Shown: positions 16,417 to 26,860, numbered from the stretch's first letter. The stretch is 64,000 bases of DNA from Pseudomonas sp. NFR16 (GCF_900108875.1 NZ_FNYJ01000005.1:310001-374000), one strand, 5' to 3'. Notes: generated by a model not told the origin, from the sequence alone. Made by a program: numbers and translations.

Positions 16417-17709
16417 TCAGGCGATTTTATTTTTTAGCAGATACACCCCGATCACCATTCCCAATGCACACAGAATGGCCACATACCAGGCGGGCGCCAT
16501 CGGGTTCACCTTGTTCATACCCTGTACCACCATCGGGGTCAGTCCGCCGAAGATTGCATAGGCCAGATTGTAGGAAAAGGACAGTCCGGAAAAGCGAACA
16601 ACTGGTGGGAAGGCTTTGACCATCACGAATGGCACCGCGCCGATGGTGCCAACGAACAGGCCGGTCAGTGCGTAGAGCGGATAGAGCAAGTCTGGATGAT
16701 CGCCAACGGTGTGATAGAAGGTCCACGACGTGACCAACAGCCCAAGCGAGCCGACCAGGAACACGAGGCCTGCGCCAACACGATCCGCCAGTGCGCCCGC
16801 GCCGATGCAGCCCAGGCTCAGCAGGACGATGGCCAGACTGTTGGCCTTCAACGTGACCGCCGGCGCGAAACCGAAGTTGGTTTGCAGCAGCGTCGGCGTC
16901 ATGAGGATGACCACGACAACGCCCGCCGACAGCAGCCAGGTCAGTGCCATCGACAACACCACAGCACCGCGATGATCACGCAGCACGGCCTTGAGCGGGA
17001 CTTCTTCAGCCAGTTGTTTGCGCAGTTGCAGCTCAGCGAATACCGGCGTCTCGTGCAACCAGCGGCGCAGGTAAACCGACATCAGACCGAATACACCGCC
17101 CAGCAGGAAAGGAATACGCCATGCGTAATCCGAAACCTCAGCCGGTGTATAGATGCTGTTGATCCAGGTGGCGACCAGTGAACCGAGCAGAATGCCGGCA
17201 GTCAGTCCGGAAGTGAGGGTACCGCAGGCGTAACCGACGTTACGTGCGGGAACGTGTTCGGAAACGAATACCCACGCACCCGGCACTTCACCTCCGATCG
17301 CAGCACCCTGGATGACGCGCATCAATAGCAGCAAAAGCGGTGCGAACATTCCGATCTGTTCGTAGGTCGGCAGCAAGCCCATGATCAGCGTAGGCACTGC
17401 CATCAGAAAGATACTGAGCGTGAACATTTTCTTGCGACCCAGCAGATCGCCAAAATGCGCCATGACGATGCCGCCCAGCGGTCGAGCCAGATAACCCGCG
17501 GCAAAAATGCCAAACGTTTGCATCAAACGCAGCCATTCCGGCATATCCGCGGGGAAAAACAGCTTGCCCACCACTGCCGCGAAGAACACGAAAATGATGA
17601 AATCGTAGAACTCCAGCGCGCCGCCCAGTGCGGACAGCGACAGGGTTTTGTAATCGTTACGGGTCAGTGGGCGCGAGGGTTGCGCAGCACTTGAAGACAC
17701 AGAGGACAT
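16417..17709 (-). CDS. MFS transporter, metabolite:H+ symporter (MHS) family
   Basis: A 430-aa inner-membrane transporter with 12 predicted helices. The MHS-type N-terminus is clear (LSALGGALEFYDFIIFVFFAAVVGKLFFP in part), as is the loop 2-3 signature (GDLLGRKKMFTLSIFLMAVPT in part) and the loop 4-5 segment RVIQGAAIGGEVPGAWVFVSEH. Relatives import proline, betaine, citrate, ketoglutarate or shikimate; the substrate cannot be read from the sequence. The start is ATG 17709, and a frame running to 18318 gains only non-homologous residues. A terminator follows, so it is monocistronic. Two dyads upstream (17848-17867 and 17880-17893) may be operators. Confidence 0.88.
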   Translation of the reverse strand: MSSVSSSAAQPSRPLTRNDYKTLSLSALGGALEFYDFIIFVFFAAVVGKLFFPADMPEWLRLMQTFGIFAAGYLARPLGGIVMAHFGDLLGRKKMFTLSIFLMAVPTLIMGLLPTYEQIGMFAPLLLLLMRVIQGAAIGGEVPGAWVFVSEHVPARNVGYACGTLTSGLTAGILLGSLVATWINSIYTPAEVSDYAWRIPFLLGGVFGLMSVYLRRWLHETPVFAELQLRKQLAEEVPLKAVLRDHRGAVVLSMALTWLLSAGVVVVILMTPTLLQTNFGFAPAVTLKANSLAIVLLSLGCIGAGALADRVGAGLVFLVGSLGLLVTSWTFYHTVGDHPDLLYPLYALTGLFVGTIGAVPFVMVKAFPPVVRFSGLSFSYNLAYAIFGGLTPMVVQGMNKVNPMAPAWYVAILCALGMVIGVYLLKNKIA

Positions 17710-18090
17710 GACAATGACTTCTCTTTTGAGGCTCTCTTGAGACGAATGATCAACAGCGAAAAAGGCCGCGGGTAACGGCTCCATACGCGATTTATCGACT
17801 CGACTGTGCAATCGGGCATCAAAATTGCGTACCAATAAAGGCTTAGTGTGCCAAATCGGTTCGGCACGATAGCAAATTGTGTGCAGGTGCACATGGATTG
17901 CAATGAGAGAGAGATTAAATGGGAACCCAACGGTCGTGTCTCGGGGCATCGGCCGATATACTTGCCAGCCGCGACTCCACCCATCATTCAGGGAAATTGT
18001 GCGAAGCCATTTTTCAACAAGTCGTTTTCGCAGAGTTTCCCTTTTCAACGTAATGAAGACTTGAGAGTCATGGGTCAGAGGGACCCCGGC
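17710..18090. other. 381-bp divergent promoter region with two dyads
   Basis: No gene is seen between the transporter and the thioesterase. Two inverted repeats stand out: GTGCC-N10-GGCAC (17848-17867) and TGTGCA-GG-TGCACA (17880-17893). They are in position to be operators for the transporter gene, but no regulator gene is next to them. Confidence 0.45.
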
Positions 18091-18492
18091 ATGATTGAGC
18101 TCGAACAAGAAGATCCTATTCCGCAAGGCGATCTGGCATTGCAGATCACCGCGCTTCCGCGCGAAACCAACGGCTTCGGCGACATTTTTGGTGGCTGGCT
18201 GGTGGCCCAGATGGACCTGGCCGGTACAGCCATGGCCAGCAAAGTGGCGGGCGGGCGCGTTGCAACCGTCGCGATCGACCGCATGGCGTTCCTGGTGCCA
18301 GTCGCCGTGGGCGCACAACTGTCCTTTTATACCCAGACACTGGAAATCGGCCGCAGCTCGATCCAGATGATGGTGGAGGTTTGGAGCGACGATCCGCTGT
18401 CCAGCGAATGGCGCAAAGTCACCGAGGCCGTGTTTGTATTCGTGGCCATCGACGGTAGCGGCCGCACCCGCTCGGTTCCTGCGCGGCGCTGA
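18091..18492 (+). CDS. Acyl-CoA thioesterase, YciA-like hotdog fold
   Basis: A 133-aa single hotdog domain with the acyl-CoA hydrolase signature: LPRETNGFGDIFGGWLVAQMD (first part of the domain, catalytic Asp region), then AGGRVATVAIDRMAFLVPV and VMVEVWSDD-like strand. It should hydrolyse acyl-CoA esters in the cytoplasm; chain-length preference is unknown. The start is ATG 18091, with AGAGGGA seven bases upstream. An ATG at 18070 adds seven residues and has no such site. It stands alone on the + strand. A second thioesterase of a related type is at 51129. Confidence 0.88.
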   Translation: MIELEQEDPIPQGDLALQITALPRETNGFGDIFGGWLVAQMDLAGTAMASKVAGGRVATVAIDRMAFLVPVAVGAQLSFYTQTLEIGRSSIQMMVEVWSDDPLSSEWRKVTEAVFVFVAIDGSGRTRSVPARR

Positions 18493-18591
18493 CGGATCAC
18501 GCTTCAGCAGCGCGGCACTTGGCTTTGGGCATTAAACTCATCAAGCTTGGCACAGTCTGATTCAGTCACTGTCCTTTGAGTGAGAGCCCCT

Positions 18592-19503
18592 ATGCCTACG
18601 CCACAAGTCGAATCCATCCAGCTCGGTGAGCTTAATTGCTGGCGAATCAGCCACGGCACGGCCGAACTGGTTGTCGCCCAGCAAGGCGCGCACATCGTCA
18701 GCTACCAGGTCGATGGCGATCAGCCTTTGATCTGGTCCAATCCGGGCGCAGTCTTCCACAAAGGTAAGGCGATTCGTGGCGGCATGCCGATTTGCTGGCC
18801 TTGGTTCGGCAACTTCCAGCGTAACCCGCAAAGCGTTCAGGCCATGCGCCAGAGTAGCGAACCAGCGAACGCCCACGGTGAGGTCCGCGCGATCGATTGG
18901 GAATTGATGGGCATGGGCGAAGACGGCGAAGCGCTGATCGTCGAGTTCATTCAGCCCAAGGCTGAAGGGCAGCTGCCCGGCTGGCCGCACACCGTCGGCC
19001 TGAAGCTGCAGATTCGCCTTGATGCAGCACTGAACGTCAGCCTGGTCAGCTTTAACGCGGGCTCCGAAGACGTCACCCTGAGCCAGGCGCTGCACAGTTA
19101 TTTCGCCATCAGCGACATCAAACAGGTCAGCATCGAAGGCCTGGACGGCGTCAGCTACCTGAACACGCTGGAAAGCTGGGAAAAACAGAATGTGCAGGCA
19201 GGTGACATCACCTTCACTGGCGAAACAGACCGCATCTATCAAGACACACCCGACCTGATTTCCATTGTCGATCCCGCGTGGAAACGCCGAATCCAGATTC
19301 AAACCATCGGTTCGAACTCTTCGGTGGTATGGAACCCGTGGATCGAGAAAACCAAGACCTTCAGTGACATGGAGGCTGACGGCTGGCAGAACATGGTATG
19401 TGTCGAAACCGCGAACGTCATGGGCGACATCGTGACGCTCAAGCCCAACGACATGCATGTGATGAGCGTGAGCATCTGGGCAGAGCCGTTGACAGACGAT
19501 TGA
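18592..19503 (+). CDS. D-hexose-6-phosphate epimerase-like (aldose 1-epimerase family)
   Basis: A 303-aa protein of the galactose mutarotase fold, YeaD/glucose-6-phosphate 1-epimerase subgroup. Recognisable segments are QQGAHIVSYQ, IRGGMPICWPWFG (substrate phosphate-binding loop), ANAHGEVR with the catalytic-type His, LHSYFAISDI and the C-terminal CVETANV with the probable catalytic Glu. It should interconvert alpha and beta anomers of hexose-6-phosphates. The ATG at 18592 gives the normal N-terminus; a GTG at 18580 is also in frame. It is convergent with the DUF3299 gene, with an inverted repeat between them. Confidence 0.87.
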   Translation: MPTPQVESIQLGELNCWRISHGTAELVVAQQGAHIVSYQVDGDQPLIWSNPGAVFHKGKAIRGGMPICWPWFGNFQRNPQSVQAMRQSSEPANAHGEVRAIDWELMGMGEDGEALIVEFIQPKAEGQLPGWPHTVGLKLQIRLDAALNVSLVSFNAGSEDVTLSQALHSYFAISDIKQVSIEGLDGVSYLNTLESWEKQNVQAGDITFTGETDRIYQDTPDLISIVDPAWKRRIQIQTIGSNSSVVWNPWIEKTKTFSDMEADGWQNMVCVETANVMGDIVTLKPNDMHVMSVSIWAEPLTDD

Positions 19504-19522
19504 TCAGACGCTGATCAGCTTT

Positions 19523-19548
19523 GTGGGAGTAAGCGTGCTCACTCCCAC
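19523..19548. repeat. REP-type hairpin between convergent genes
   Basis: GTGGGAGT (19523-19530) and ACTCCCAC (19541-19548) form an 8-bp stem around AAGCGTGCTC, which can itself pair as AGC/GCT. Sequence and flanks match the GTGGGAGCgaGC family of pseudomonad repeats. It probably serves as a transcription end for both neighbours. Confidence 0.78.
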
Positions 19549-19583
19549 AGGTTTGCCCCAGCTGCAACTTCTGCCAGAGAGCG

Positions 19584-20120
19584 TTACAAATCCGCCTCGG
19601 TCACCACTCGCACCTTCGATGCATCCAACGCATAGGCGGCGTCGGCCAGGTCGTTGCTGACCTTTTCGACCTTCAAGGTGCCGATCACCCACAGCGGCGT
19701 GTAGATATCGTCGATCTTCAGGCCTTTGGGATATCGAACGAGGACCAGCTGGTTTGGCGGCGGAGGCGGTACGTGGATGCAGGCCCCAGGATAAGGGACC
19801 AGAAAAAACAGCGTGCTGTGGCCTTTGGCGTCGGTTTCCAGCGGCACCGGGTAACCGCCCAGACGAATGGTTTTGTCATTCATGGCAGCTACGGTTTTGG
19901 TCGAATACATGACCGCAGGCAAGCCCTTGCTCTGTTTCAAACCGCCCTTGCTGTCGAACGTCCCTTGAGCCTCCGGGGAGTTGTGGTCGATTTCGGGCAT
20001 GGCTTCGAGGGCTTTCTGGTCCGACTTGGGCATCAGCTCCAGCCAGTCGGTTTCAGGCGGTTCAGCGGCGCGTGCCAGTCCACAGACCAGCAGCAGGGAA
20101 ACGAGAAGAAGGCGACGCAT
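19584..20120 (-). CDS. Exported DUF3299-type protein
   Basis: A 178-aa protein with an 18-residue signal peptide (LLLVSLLLVCGLARA). The mature part is typical of the DUF3299 family: DWLELMPKSDQKALE near the start, IRLGGYPVPLE, FFLVPYPGACIHVPPPPPNQ and IYTPLWVIGTLKVE. The PYPGACIHVPPPP block with its single Cys and His is the best conserved part and suggests metal or cofactor handling, but the function is not known. The start is ATG 20120, which begins directly with the signal peptide; an upstream extension is possible but unlikely. Confidence 0.86.
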   Translation of the reverse strand: MRRLLLVSLLLVCGLARAAEPPETDWLELMPKSDQKALEAMPEIDHNSPEAQGTFDSKGGLKQSKGLPAVMYSTKTVAAMNDKTIRLGGYPVPLETDAKGHSTLFFLVPYPGACIHVPPPPPNQLVLVRYPKGLKIDDIYTPLWVIGTLKVEKVSNDLADAAYALDASKVRVVTEADL

Positions 20121-20198
20121 TGAGAGGCTCGGCTGAGGATGATGTGCCGGGCATTCTAGCCCTCCGCGCCGCAATAACGCAGAGGGCCAGCGTCATTT

Positions 20199-20444
20199 TC
20201 ATTTCTTTCTGATCAGGCCGTAGATCACCAGCAGCACAATTGCGCCCACCAGCGCGCCGAGGAAGCCAGCACCCTCGCCTGCCTGATAAATACCCAGCGC
20301 CTGACCACCATAGGTCGCGACCAGAGAGCCGGCGATACCCAGAATAATGGTCATGATCCAGCCCATGCTGTCGTCGCCCGGTTTCAGAAAACGAGCGAGC
20401 AGACCCACGATCAGGCCGATGAAGATGGTTCCAATGATTCCCAT
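20199..20444 (-). CDS. GlsB/YeaQ/YmgE-type small membrane protein
   Basis: An 81-aa inner-membrane protein with three hydrophobic helices and the family signature: N-terminal GIIGTIFIGLIVGLLARFLKPGDD, then MGWIMTIILGIAGSLVATYGG and a final helix ahead of RKK. Members are called transglycosylase-associated or stress-response proteins, but no activity is established. It is a stand-alone gene between two - strand genes. The 211 bp upstream, up to purK, contains a GTGGGT/ACCCAC dyad and a half REP but no gene. Confidence 0.88.
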   Translation of the reverse strand: MGIIGTIFIGLIVGLLARFLKPGDDSMGWIMTIILGIAGSLVATYGGQALGIYQAGEGAGFLGALVGAIVLLVIYGLIRKK

Positions 20445-20655
20445 GCCATGTCCCTCTGTTTGAATGAATATGCCAAAGCCTGGTCGGCGATCGGCAACAC
20501 GCTATGAGAGGGGCGCGGGGGAGGAATGGTTCAACGCAATGAACGCGGACTTGCAGGAGTGCGGCTTGCCTGGGCTGCGATAAGGGTCAAACTTGTGGGT
20601 GTCTGACCCACCCCTGTCTCGGGCAAGCGCGCTTCTATCATTAGCACTGCGCTGG

Positions 20656-21738
20656 TCAGTTTTTGATCAGCGCCTCGACCTGCTTCACCTGTTGATCCAG
20701 GGTTGCGCGGTCTTTGCTGCGCACGGTCGCGTGACCGACCTTGCGGCCTGTCTTGAACGCCTTGCCGTAGTGATGCAGGTGACAGTCTTCGATGGCGATG
20801 ACTTTATCCACTGCAGGCACTTCGCCGATGAAATTGAGCATTGCGCTCTCGCCCACCTTGGCCGTCGAGCCCAGCGGCAGGCCAGCCACAGCGCGCAGGT
20901 GGTTTTCGAACTGGCTGCATTCGGCGCCTTCAGTGGTCCAGTGCCCAGAGTTATGCACACGTGGGGCAATCTCGTTGGCTTTCAGGCCACCGTCGACTTC
21001 GAAGAACTCGAAAGCCAGCACGCCGACGTAGTCCAGCTGCTTGAGCACACGGCCGGCGTAGTCTTCTGCCAATCCCTGCAACGGGTGATCGGTGCTGGCG
21101 ATGGACAGGCGCAGGATGCCGCTGTCATGGGTGTTGTGCACCAGCGGATAGAAACGGGTCTCGCCATCACGCGCGCGTACGGCGATCAACGAGACTTCGC
21201 CGGTGAAGGGCACGAAGCCTTCGAGCAGGCACGGCACGCTGCCCAGCTCGGCGAAGGTGCCGACTACATCTTGCGGCTCGCGCAGGACTTTCTGCCCTTT
21301 GCCGTCATAACCCAGTGTGCGGGTTTTCAGCACGGCAGGCAGGCCGATACTGGCCACCGCCGCGTCCAGATCCGCCTGGGACTGGATGTCGGCGAACGCA
21401 GGCGTCGGAATGCCCAGGTCCTTGAACATGCTTTTTTCGAACCAGCGATCACGGGCGATACGCAGGGCTTCTGCACTCGGATAGACCGGCACGAACTGCG
21501 ACAGAAACGCGACCGTTTCAGCCGGCACGCTTTCGAATTCGAAGGTCACCAGATCCACTTCGTCAGCCAGCTGACGCAAATGATCCTGATCGCCGTAATC
21601 GGCACGCAGATGCTCACCCAGTGCGGCAGCACAAGCGTCCGGCGCGGGGTCGAGAAAAGCGAAGTTCATTCCCAGCGGTGTGCCCGCCAGAGCCAACATG
21701 CGGCCCAACTGGCCGCCACCGATTACGCCGATCTTCAT
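20656..21738 (-). CDS. purK: N5-carboxyaminoimidazole ribonucleotide synthase PurK
   Basis: ATP-grasp enzyme that carboxylates aminoimidazole ribonucleotide at N5, the step before PurE in purine synthesis. The 360-aa protein starts MKIGVIGGGQLGRMLALAG, with the Rossmann-like GGGQLG. Further ATP-grasp landmarks are ILKTRTLGYDGKGQ-like VLKTRTLGYDGKGQ, LLEGFVPF, ELSVIAVR-like EVSLIAVRARDG and NEIAPRVHNSGHWT. It lies 7 bp after purE in one transcript. The length matches the family. Confidence 0.97.
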   Translation of the reverse strand: MKIGVIGGGQLGRMLALAGTPLGMNFAFLDPAPDACAAALGEHLRADYGDQDHLRQLADEVDLVTFEFESVPAETVAFLSQFVPVYPSAEALRIARDRWFEKSMFKDLGIPTPAFADIQSQADLDAAVASIGLPAVLKTRTLGYDGKGQKVLREPQDVVGTFAELGSVPCLLEGFVPFTGEVSLIAVRARDGETRFYPLVHNTHDSGILRLSIASTDHPLQGLAEDYAGRVLKQLDYVGVLAFEFFEVDGGLKANEIAPRVHNSGHWTTEGAECSQFENHLRAVAGLPLGSTAKVGESAMLNFIGEVPAVDKVIAIEDCHLHHYGKAFKTGRKVGHATVRSKDRATLDQQVKQVEALIKN

Positions 21739-21745
21739 GAAAACC

Positions 21746-22237
21746 TCAGGCCTCGCGTGGGTCTGGATTGTCCAGAACGCTGTCTGTCTGCTCAGTGCGG
21801 AATTTCTTCAGCACCGCGTGGAATTGCGGGTGTTTGGCGCCCAGGATGCTCGCCGAGAGCAGCGCAGCGTTGATTGCGCCTGCCTTGCCGATGGCCAGAG
21901 TGGCAACCGGAATGCCTGCTGGCATCTGCACGATCGACAGCAGCGAATCGACGCCCGAGAGCATGGAAGACTGAACCGGAACGCCCAGCACCGGCAGGTG
22001 GGTCTTGGCTGCGCACATGCCCGGCAAGTGGGCGGCGCCACCGGCACCGGCGATGATCACCTCGATGCCACGGCCTTCGGCCTCTTCGGCGTACTGGAAC
22101 AGCAGATCCGGCGTGCGGTGAGCCGAAACCACTTTGACTTCGTACGGAATGCCGAGCTTTTCCAGCATGTCGGCGGTGTGGCTAAGGGTGGACCAATCGG
22201 ACTTGGAGCCCATGATCACGCCAACCAGTGCGCTCAT
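21746..22237 (-). CDS. purE: N5-carboxyaminoimidazole ribonucleotide mutase PurE
   Basis: Class I PurE, 163 aa, moves the carboxyl group of N5-CAIR to carbon 4 to give CAIR. Active-site segments are present: GVIMGSKSDW, VVSAHRTPD with the catalytic His, and AGAGGAAHLPGM. It is the first gene of the purE-purK operon. Upstream are a clear promoter (22354-22382) and a hairpin followed by T's (22276-22313), so a leader-based control step is possible. Confidence 0.97.
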   Translation of the reverse strand: MSALVGVIMGSKSDWSTLSHTADMLEKLGIPYEVKVVSAHRTPDLLFQYAEEAEGRGIEVIIAGAGGAAHLPGMCAAKTHLPVLGVPVQSSMLSGVDSLLSIVQMPAGIPVATLAIGKAGAINAALLSASILGAKHPQFHAVLKKFRTEQTDSVLDNPDPREA

Positions 22238-22275
22238 CGTCGTGCCTCTTCATCGGGCGCCCGCAGGCGCGTCTA

Positions 22276-22313
22276 AAAACAACAAGCCACGCGGGAGGAC
22301 CGGCGTGGCTTGT
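22276..22313 (-). terminator. Hairpin plus T-run in the purE leader
   Basis: On the - strand ACAAGCCACGC (22313-22303) and GCGTGGCTTGT (22292-22282) form a perfect 11-bp stem with a 10-base loop, followed by TGTTTTTAG. It lies 45 bp before the purE ATG but downstream of the purE promoter. It may be the end of the LysR transcript, an attenuator for purEK, or both. Confidence 0.75.
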
Positions 22314-22353
22314 CGTACGAATTATGACCAGTCGAACCGGCCAAAGGCCGCGC

Positions 22354-22382
22354 AGTATACCGCAAAGAGTGCTGTTTGACAG
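22354..22382 (-). promoter_or_regulatory. Probable sigma-70 promoter of purE-purK
   Basis: On the - strand CTGTCA (22382-22377), 17-bp spacer, TATACT (22359-22354). The -35 sits inside a small palindrome, CTGTCAAACAG. The predicted start is near 22347, giving a leader of about 110 nt that contains the hairpin at 22282-22313. Confidence 0.65.
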
Positions 22383-22448
22383 AACGCTGACGACCTCCTG
22401 TCAGCCGATCATCAAGGGCCGGATCCCGCGTATTTACTGACTCTAAGG

Positions 22449-23360
22449 TCAAACGCCGGGTTGTGATGCGCCGCCCTCAAGCTTGCGCCACAGCAGGCGC
22501 ACGTTTGCCTTGCGCACGAGCGCGCAGCGATACAGGCGGATCTCCAGTGGCACGTGCCACTGTGGGCCGCCGCAGATCACCAGCTCGCCGCGTTCAAGCT
22601 CGGCAGTGACACTGAGTCGGGGCACCCATGCGATACCCAGACCCTGCAGCGCCATGCCCTTCAGGCTGTCGGCCATGGCGGTCTCGTACACCGTCGTGAA
22701 GCGCAGCGCGCGCTGACGCAACAGCAAGTTGACCGAACGCCCCAGAAACGCCCCCGCGCTGTAGGCCAGCAGCGGTACGCTCTGTTCGCTTTCCAGGTCG
22801 TACAACGGTTGGCCGTCGGCGTCGACCGAGCAGACCGGCAGCATTTCGGTCATGCCAAGGTGCAGCGACGGAAATATTTCGGCGTCCATCTGCAACGCAG
22901 CGTCCGGGTCATAGAACGCCAGCATCAGGTCGCAGCCGCCTTCGCGCAGCGCGTGCACCGCGTCGCCAACGTTGGTGGCGACCAGACGGGTCGCAATGTT
23001 CAATCCCTCGTTACGCAACTGCGCGATCCACCGCGGGAAGAAGCTCAACGCCAGCGAGTGTGCGGCGGCGATCTGCATGACCTCGCCCTGCCCGCTTTCC
23101 AGATGATGCAGGTGGCGCAGCACTTCGCCCAACTGATCGACTACAGTGCGAGCAGTGACCAGAAACAATTGCCCGGCCGCCGTCAGCTCGATCGGAGTGC
23201 GCGACCGGTTGACCAGCGTCAGCCCAAGCGCGGCCTCAAGGCTACGAATGCGTCGGCTGAACGCCGGCTGTGTGACGAAGCGCCGCTCTGCCGCCTGGGA
23301 GAAGCTGCGGGTCGCGGCCAGTGCGCTGAAATCTTCCAGCCATTTGCTTTCCAGGTTCAT
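22449..23360 (-). CDS. LysR-family regulator, HypT/YjiE-like
   Basis: A 303-aa LysR-type regulator. The N-terminal winged helix shows MNLESKWLEDFSALAATRSF, SQAAERRFVTQPAFSRRIRSLE and LVNRSRTPIELT. This pattern, with TQPAFSRRIR and the AAAHSLALSFFPRW start of the effector domain, resembles E. coli HypT (YjiE), the hypochlorite-responsive regulator. The effector domain fills 90-290. It is divergent from aspA with a 338-bp gap, so aspA is a candidate target; family membership is firm, effector and targets are inferred. Confidence 0.85.
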   Translation of the reverse strand: MNLESKWLEDFSALAATRSFSQAAERRFVTQPAFSRRIRSLEAALGLTLVNRSRTPIELTAAGQLFLVTARTVVDQLGEVLRHLHHLESGQGEVMQIAAAHSLALSFFPRWIAQLRNEGLNIATRLVATNVGDAVHALREGGCDLMLAFYDPDAALQMDAEIFPSLHLGMTEMLPVCSVDADGQPLYDLESEQSVPLLAYSAGAFLGRSVNLLLRQRALRFTTVYETAMADSLKGMALQGLGIAWVPRLSVTAELERGELVICGGPQWHVPLEIRLYRCALVRKANVRLLWRKLEGGASQPGV

Positions 23361-23432
23361 CGTGTTCTCCAGAGGCTACCGGTCTCGGCGAGTTTCGCTG
23401 CACGCCGTGTCATTCGGTCGGAATGCGCCGGC

Positions 23433-23523
23433 TGTAGGAGTGAGCTTGCTCGCGATGGATGTCTGCCAGACAACCCACTCGTTGCAGGCAAACAGCAATC
23501 GCGAGCAAGCTCACGCCCACAGG
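23433..23523. repeat. Inverted REP pair in the LysR-aspA gap
   Basis: Copy 23433-23458 (TGTAGGAGTGAGCTTGCTCG and on) and an inverted copy 23499-23523 share a 17-bp perfect stem, GTGAGCTTGCTCGCGAT. This is the GTGGGAGcgaGCttGCTCgCGA family common in Pseudomonas. The rest of the 338-bp gap 23361-23698 shows no gene. Confidence 0.88.
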
Positions 23524-23698
23524 ACCGCAGAGCATTCTGAATATCCGTTAACACGCTCGTCACAATCCGAACGTCACATCCGCATTATGCCGTTTGCGCA
23601 TAGGCTAGCGCTTAACAGCATTGGTTCGCAATCGTCCACAGGCCTAGTATTAAAGGCGTTCCGGCTTAGTCCGTGCCTCTCTTGAGACTTTCTCTATC

Positions 23699-25123
<1,425 letters not shown>

Positions 25124-25186
25124 TTCCGGACGCTGACGCTTTAACTGCAACACGATCACCAGGCTGAGGGCCTAGACACCCCTCAC

Positions 25187-25230
25187 CCTTTTGAGGGCCG
25201 GAAGTAAACACTTCAGGCCCTTTTTTTTGC
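25187..25230 (+). terminator. Terminator of aspA
   Basis: GGGCC-G-GAAGT and ACTTC-A-GGCCC pair around a short loop (25195-25220) and are followed by eight T's. A good intrinsic terminator. Confidence 0.92.
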
Positions 25231-25375
25231 CCGGAATTGTTCAACTTCACGCGAGTCACAATTGCCTGCGGCCTTCTGAAGGGCAATGTGCGCCCGCAAA
25301 GCAGGAAATGGTTTACAGACTCCAATAACGCGCACCGGTATAGTGCGGCCCCTCTAAAAAAGCGAGGAACATTCA

Positions 25376-26830
25376 ATGCTTGAAGTCATCAACGACTTCC
25401 TCTCGGGAAAACTGCTCATCGTGCTCATCGTCGGGCTCGGTGGATACTTCACAATTCGCTCGCGCTTCGTTCAGTTACGCCACTTCTTCCACATGTTCGC
25501 GGTCTTTCGCGAGAGCCTGCGCAGCAGCTCGGGACAGCTGAGCTCGTTTCAGGCCCTGATGCTCAGCCTGGCCGGGCGCGTCGGCGCGGGCAATATCGCC
25601 GGCGTTGGCATTGCGGTCACCCTCGGCGGACCTGGCGCAGTGTTCTGGATGTGGGTCACGGCTCTGGTCGGCATGGCCAGCAGTTTCTTCGAATGTTCCC
25701 TCGGCCAGCTGTATAAACGCTGCGACGCAGAAGGCCAGTATCGCGGCGGACCTTCGTATTACATCCAGCACGGGCTGGGCAAACGCTGGCTGGGCATGGT
25801 CATGGCTGTCCTGCTGCTGGTGACATTCGGTTTCGCCTTCAATGGCCTGCAGTCCCACGCCGTCACCCACTCGCTCAATGACGCGTTCAAGATTTCCCCG
25901 GGCTATGCCGGTATCGGCCTGGCGGTGCTGCTGGGCCTGGTTTTCATCGGCGGTATCAAACGTATCGCGGCGGTGGCCGATCTGCTGGTTCCGATCAAGA
26001 CGCTGGTCTACATCGCCGTGACGCTCTATGTGATCGGCGTGCAGTTCGAACACGTCCCGCAGATGCTGATGACCATCGTCAAAAGTGCATTCGGGCTAGA
26101 TGAAGTATTCGGCGGCCTGATCGGCAGCGCTATCGTCATGGGCGTCAAGCGCGGCGTATTCGCCAACGAAGCAGGCCTGGGCAGCGCGCCCAACGTCGCG
26201 GCGGTGGCTGAGGTTCAGCATCCGGTTGCGCAAGGTGTGGTTCAAGCGTTCAGCGTGTTCCTCGATACATTCGTGATCTGCACCTGTACCGCTTTACTGA
26301 TTCTGCTGTCGGGCTTCTACACGCCAGGCTTCGAGGGCGACGGCATCGCGCTGACGCAGAACTCGCTGGCAGCCGTTGTTGGTGACTGGGGCAAGCTGTT
26401 CATCAGCGTGGCGCTGGCCTTGTTCGTGTTCACCTCGATCCTCTACAACTACTACCTGGGCGAAAACAGCCTGCGCTTCCTGCTCGGTGAAAACCGCAAG
26501 GCGCTGATAGGCTATCGCGCGCTGGTCCTGGCGCTGATCCTGTGGGGTGCGGTCGAGGACCTTGGAACCGTGTTTGCATTCGCCGACATCACGATGACAC
26601 TGCTTGCGTTCGTCAACCTGATCGCCCTGGCAATGCTGTTCAAAGTCGGTTTGCGTATCCTGCAGGACTACGATGCACAGCGTAAGGCAGGCATCGATAC
26701 GCCGGTCTTCGATTCCAGTCAGTTCCCGGATCTGGATCTGGACTTGCAAGCCTGGCCCAAGCCCGGCCACGCTCAACCGGTCGCCACGCCTGCGGCTGCG
26801 AGCGGCAAGCCGGCCACTGAAACACCTTAA
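25376..26830 (+). CDS. Sodium:alanine/glycine symporter (AGCS family)
   Basis: A 484-aa inner-membrane symporter with about 11 hydrophobic helices. The AGCS family signature is clear: SFQALMLSLAGRVGAGNIAGVG near residue 60, then GGPGAVFWMWVTALVGM and FANEAGLGSAPNVAAVAEV near residue 265. The substrate is a small neutral amino acid taken up with Na+ (alanine or glycine in studied members; asparagine is possible here). The C-terminal 45 residues are a variable Pro/Ala-rich tail. It is 30 bp upstream of the asparaginase on the same strand, so co-transcription is likely. Confidence 0.92.
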   Translation: MLEVINDFLSGKLLIVLIVGLGGYFTIRSRFVQLRHFFHMFAVFRESLRSSSGQLSSFQALMLSLAGRVGAGNIAGVGIAVTLGGPGAVFWMWVTALVGMASSFFECSLGQLYKRCDAEGQYRGGPSYYIQHGLGKRWLGMVMAVLLLVTFGFAFNGLQSHAVTHSLNDAFKISPGYAGIGLAVLLGLVFIGGIKRIAAVADLLVPIKTLVYIAVTLYVIGVQFEHVPQMLMTIVKSAFGLDEVFGGLIGSAIVMGVKRGVFANEAGLGSAPNVAAVAEVQHPVAQGVVQAFSVFLDTFVICTCTALLILLSGFYTPGFEGDGIALTQNSLAAVVGDWGKLFISVALALFVFTSILYNYYLGENSLRFLLGENRKALIGYRALVLALILWGAVEDLGTVFAFADITMTLLAFVNLIALAMLFKVGLRILQDYDAQRKAGIDTPVFDSSQFPDLDLDLQAWPKPGHAQPVATPAAASGKPATETP

Positions 26831-26860
26831 TCTGTTGACAGTCAGTCCAGGGAGACAGGC

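Noticed and set aside
17710..18318. Long N-terminal extension of the MHS transporter frame
   Set aside because: The added 203 residues lie opposite the thioesterase gene, are not protein-like, and the transporter family starts at 17709.
20560..20640. GTGGGT/ACCCAC dyad and half REP downstream of purK as a terminator
   Set aside because: Several competing pairings are possible and no T-run follows, so no firm call is made.
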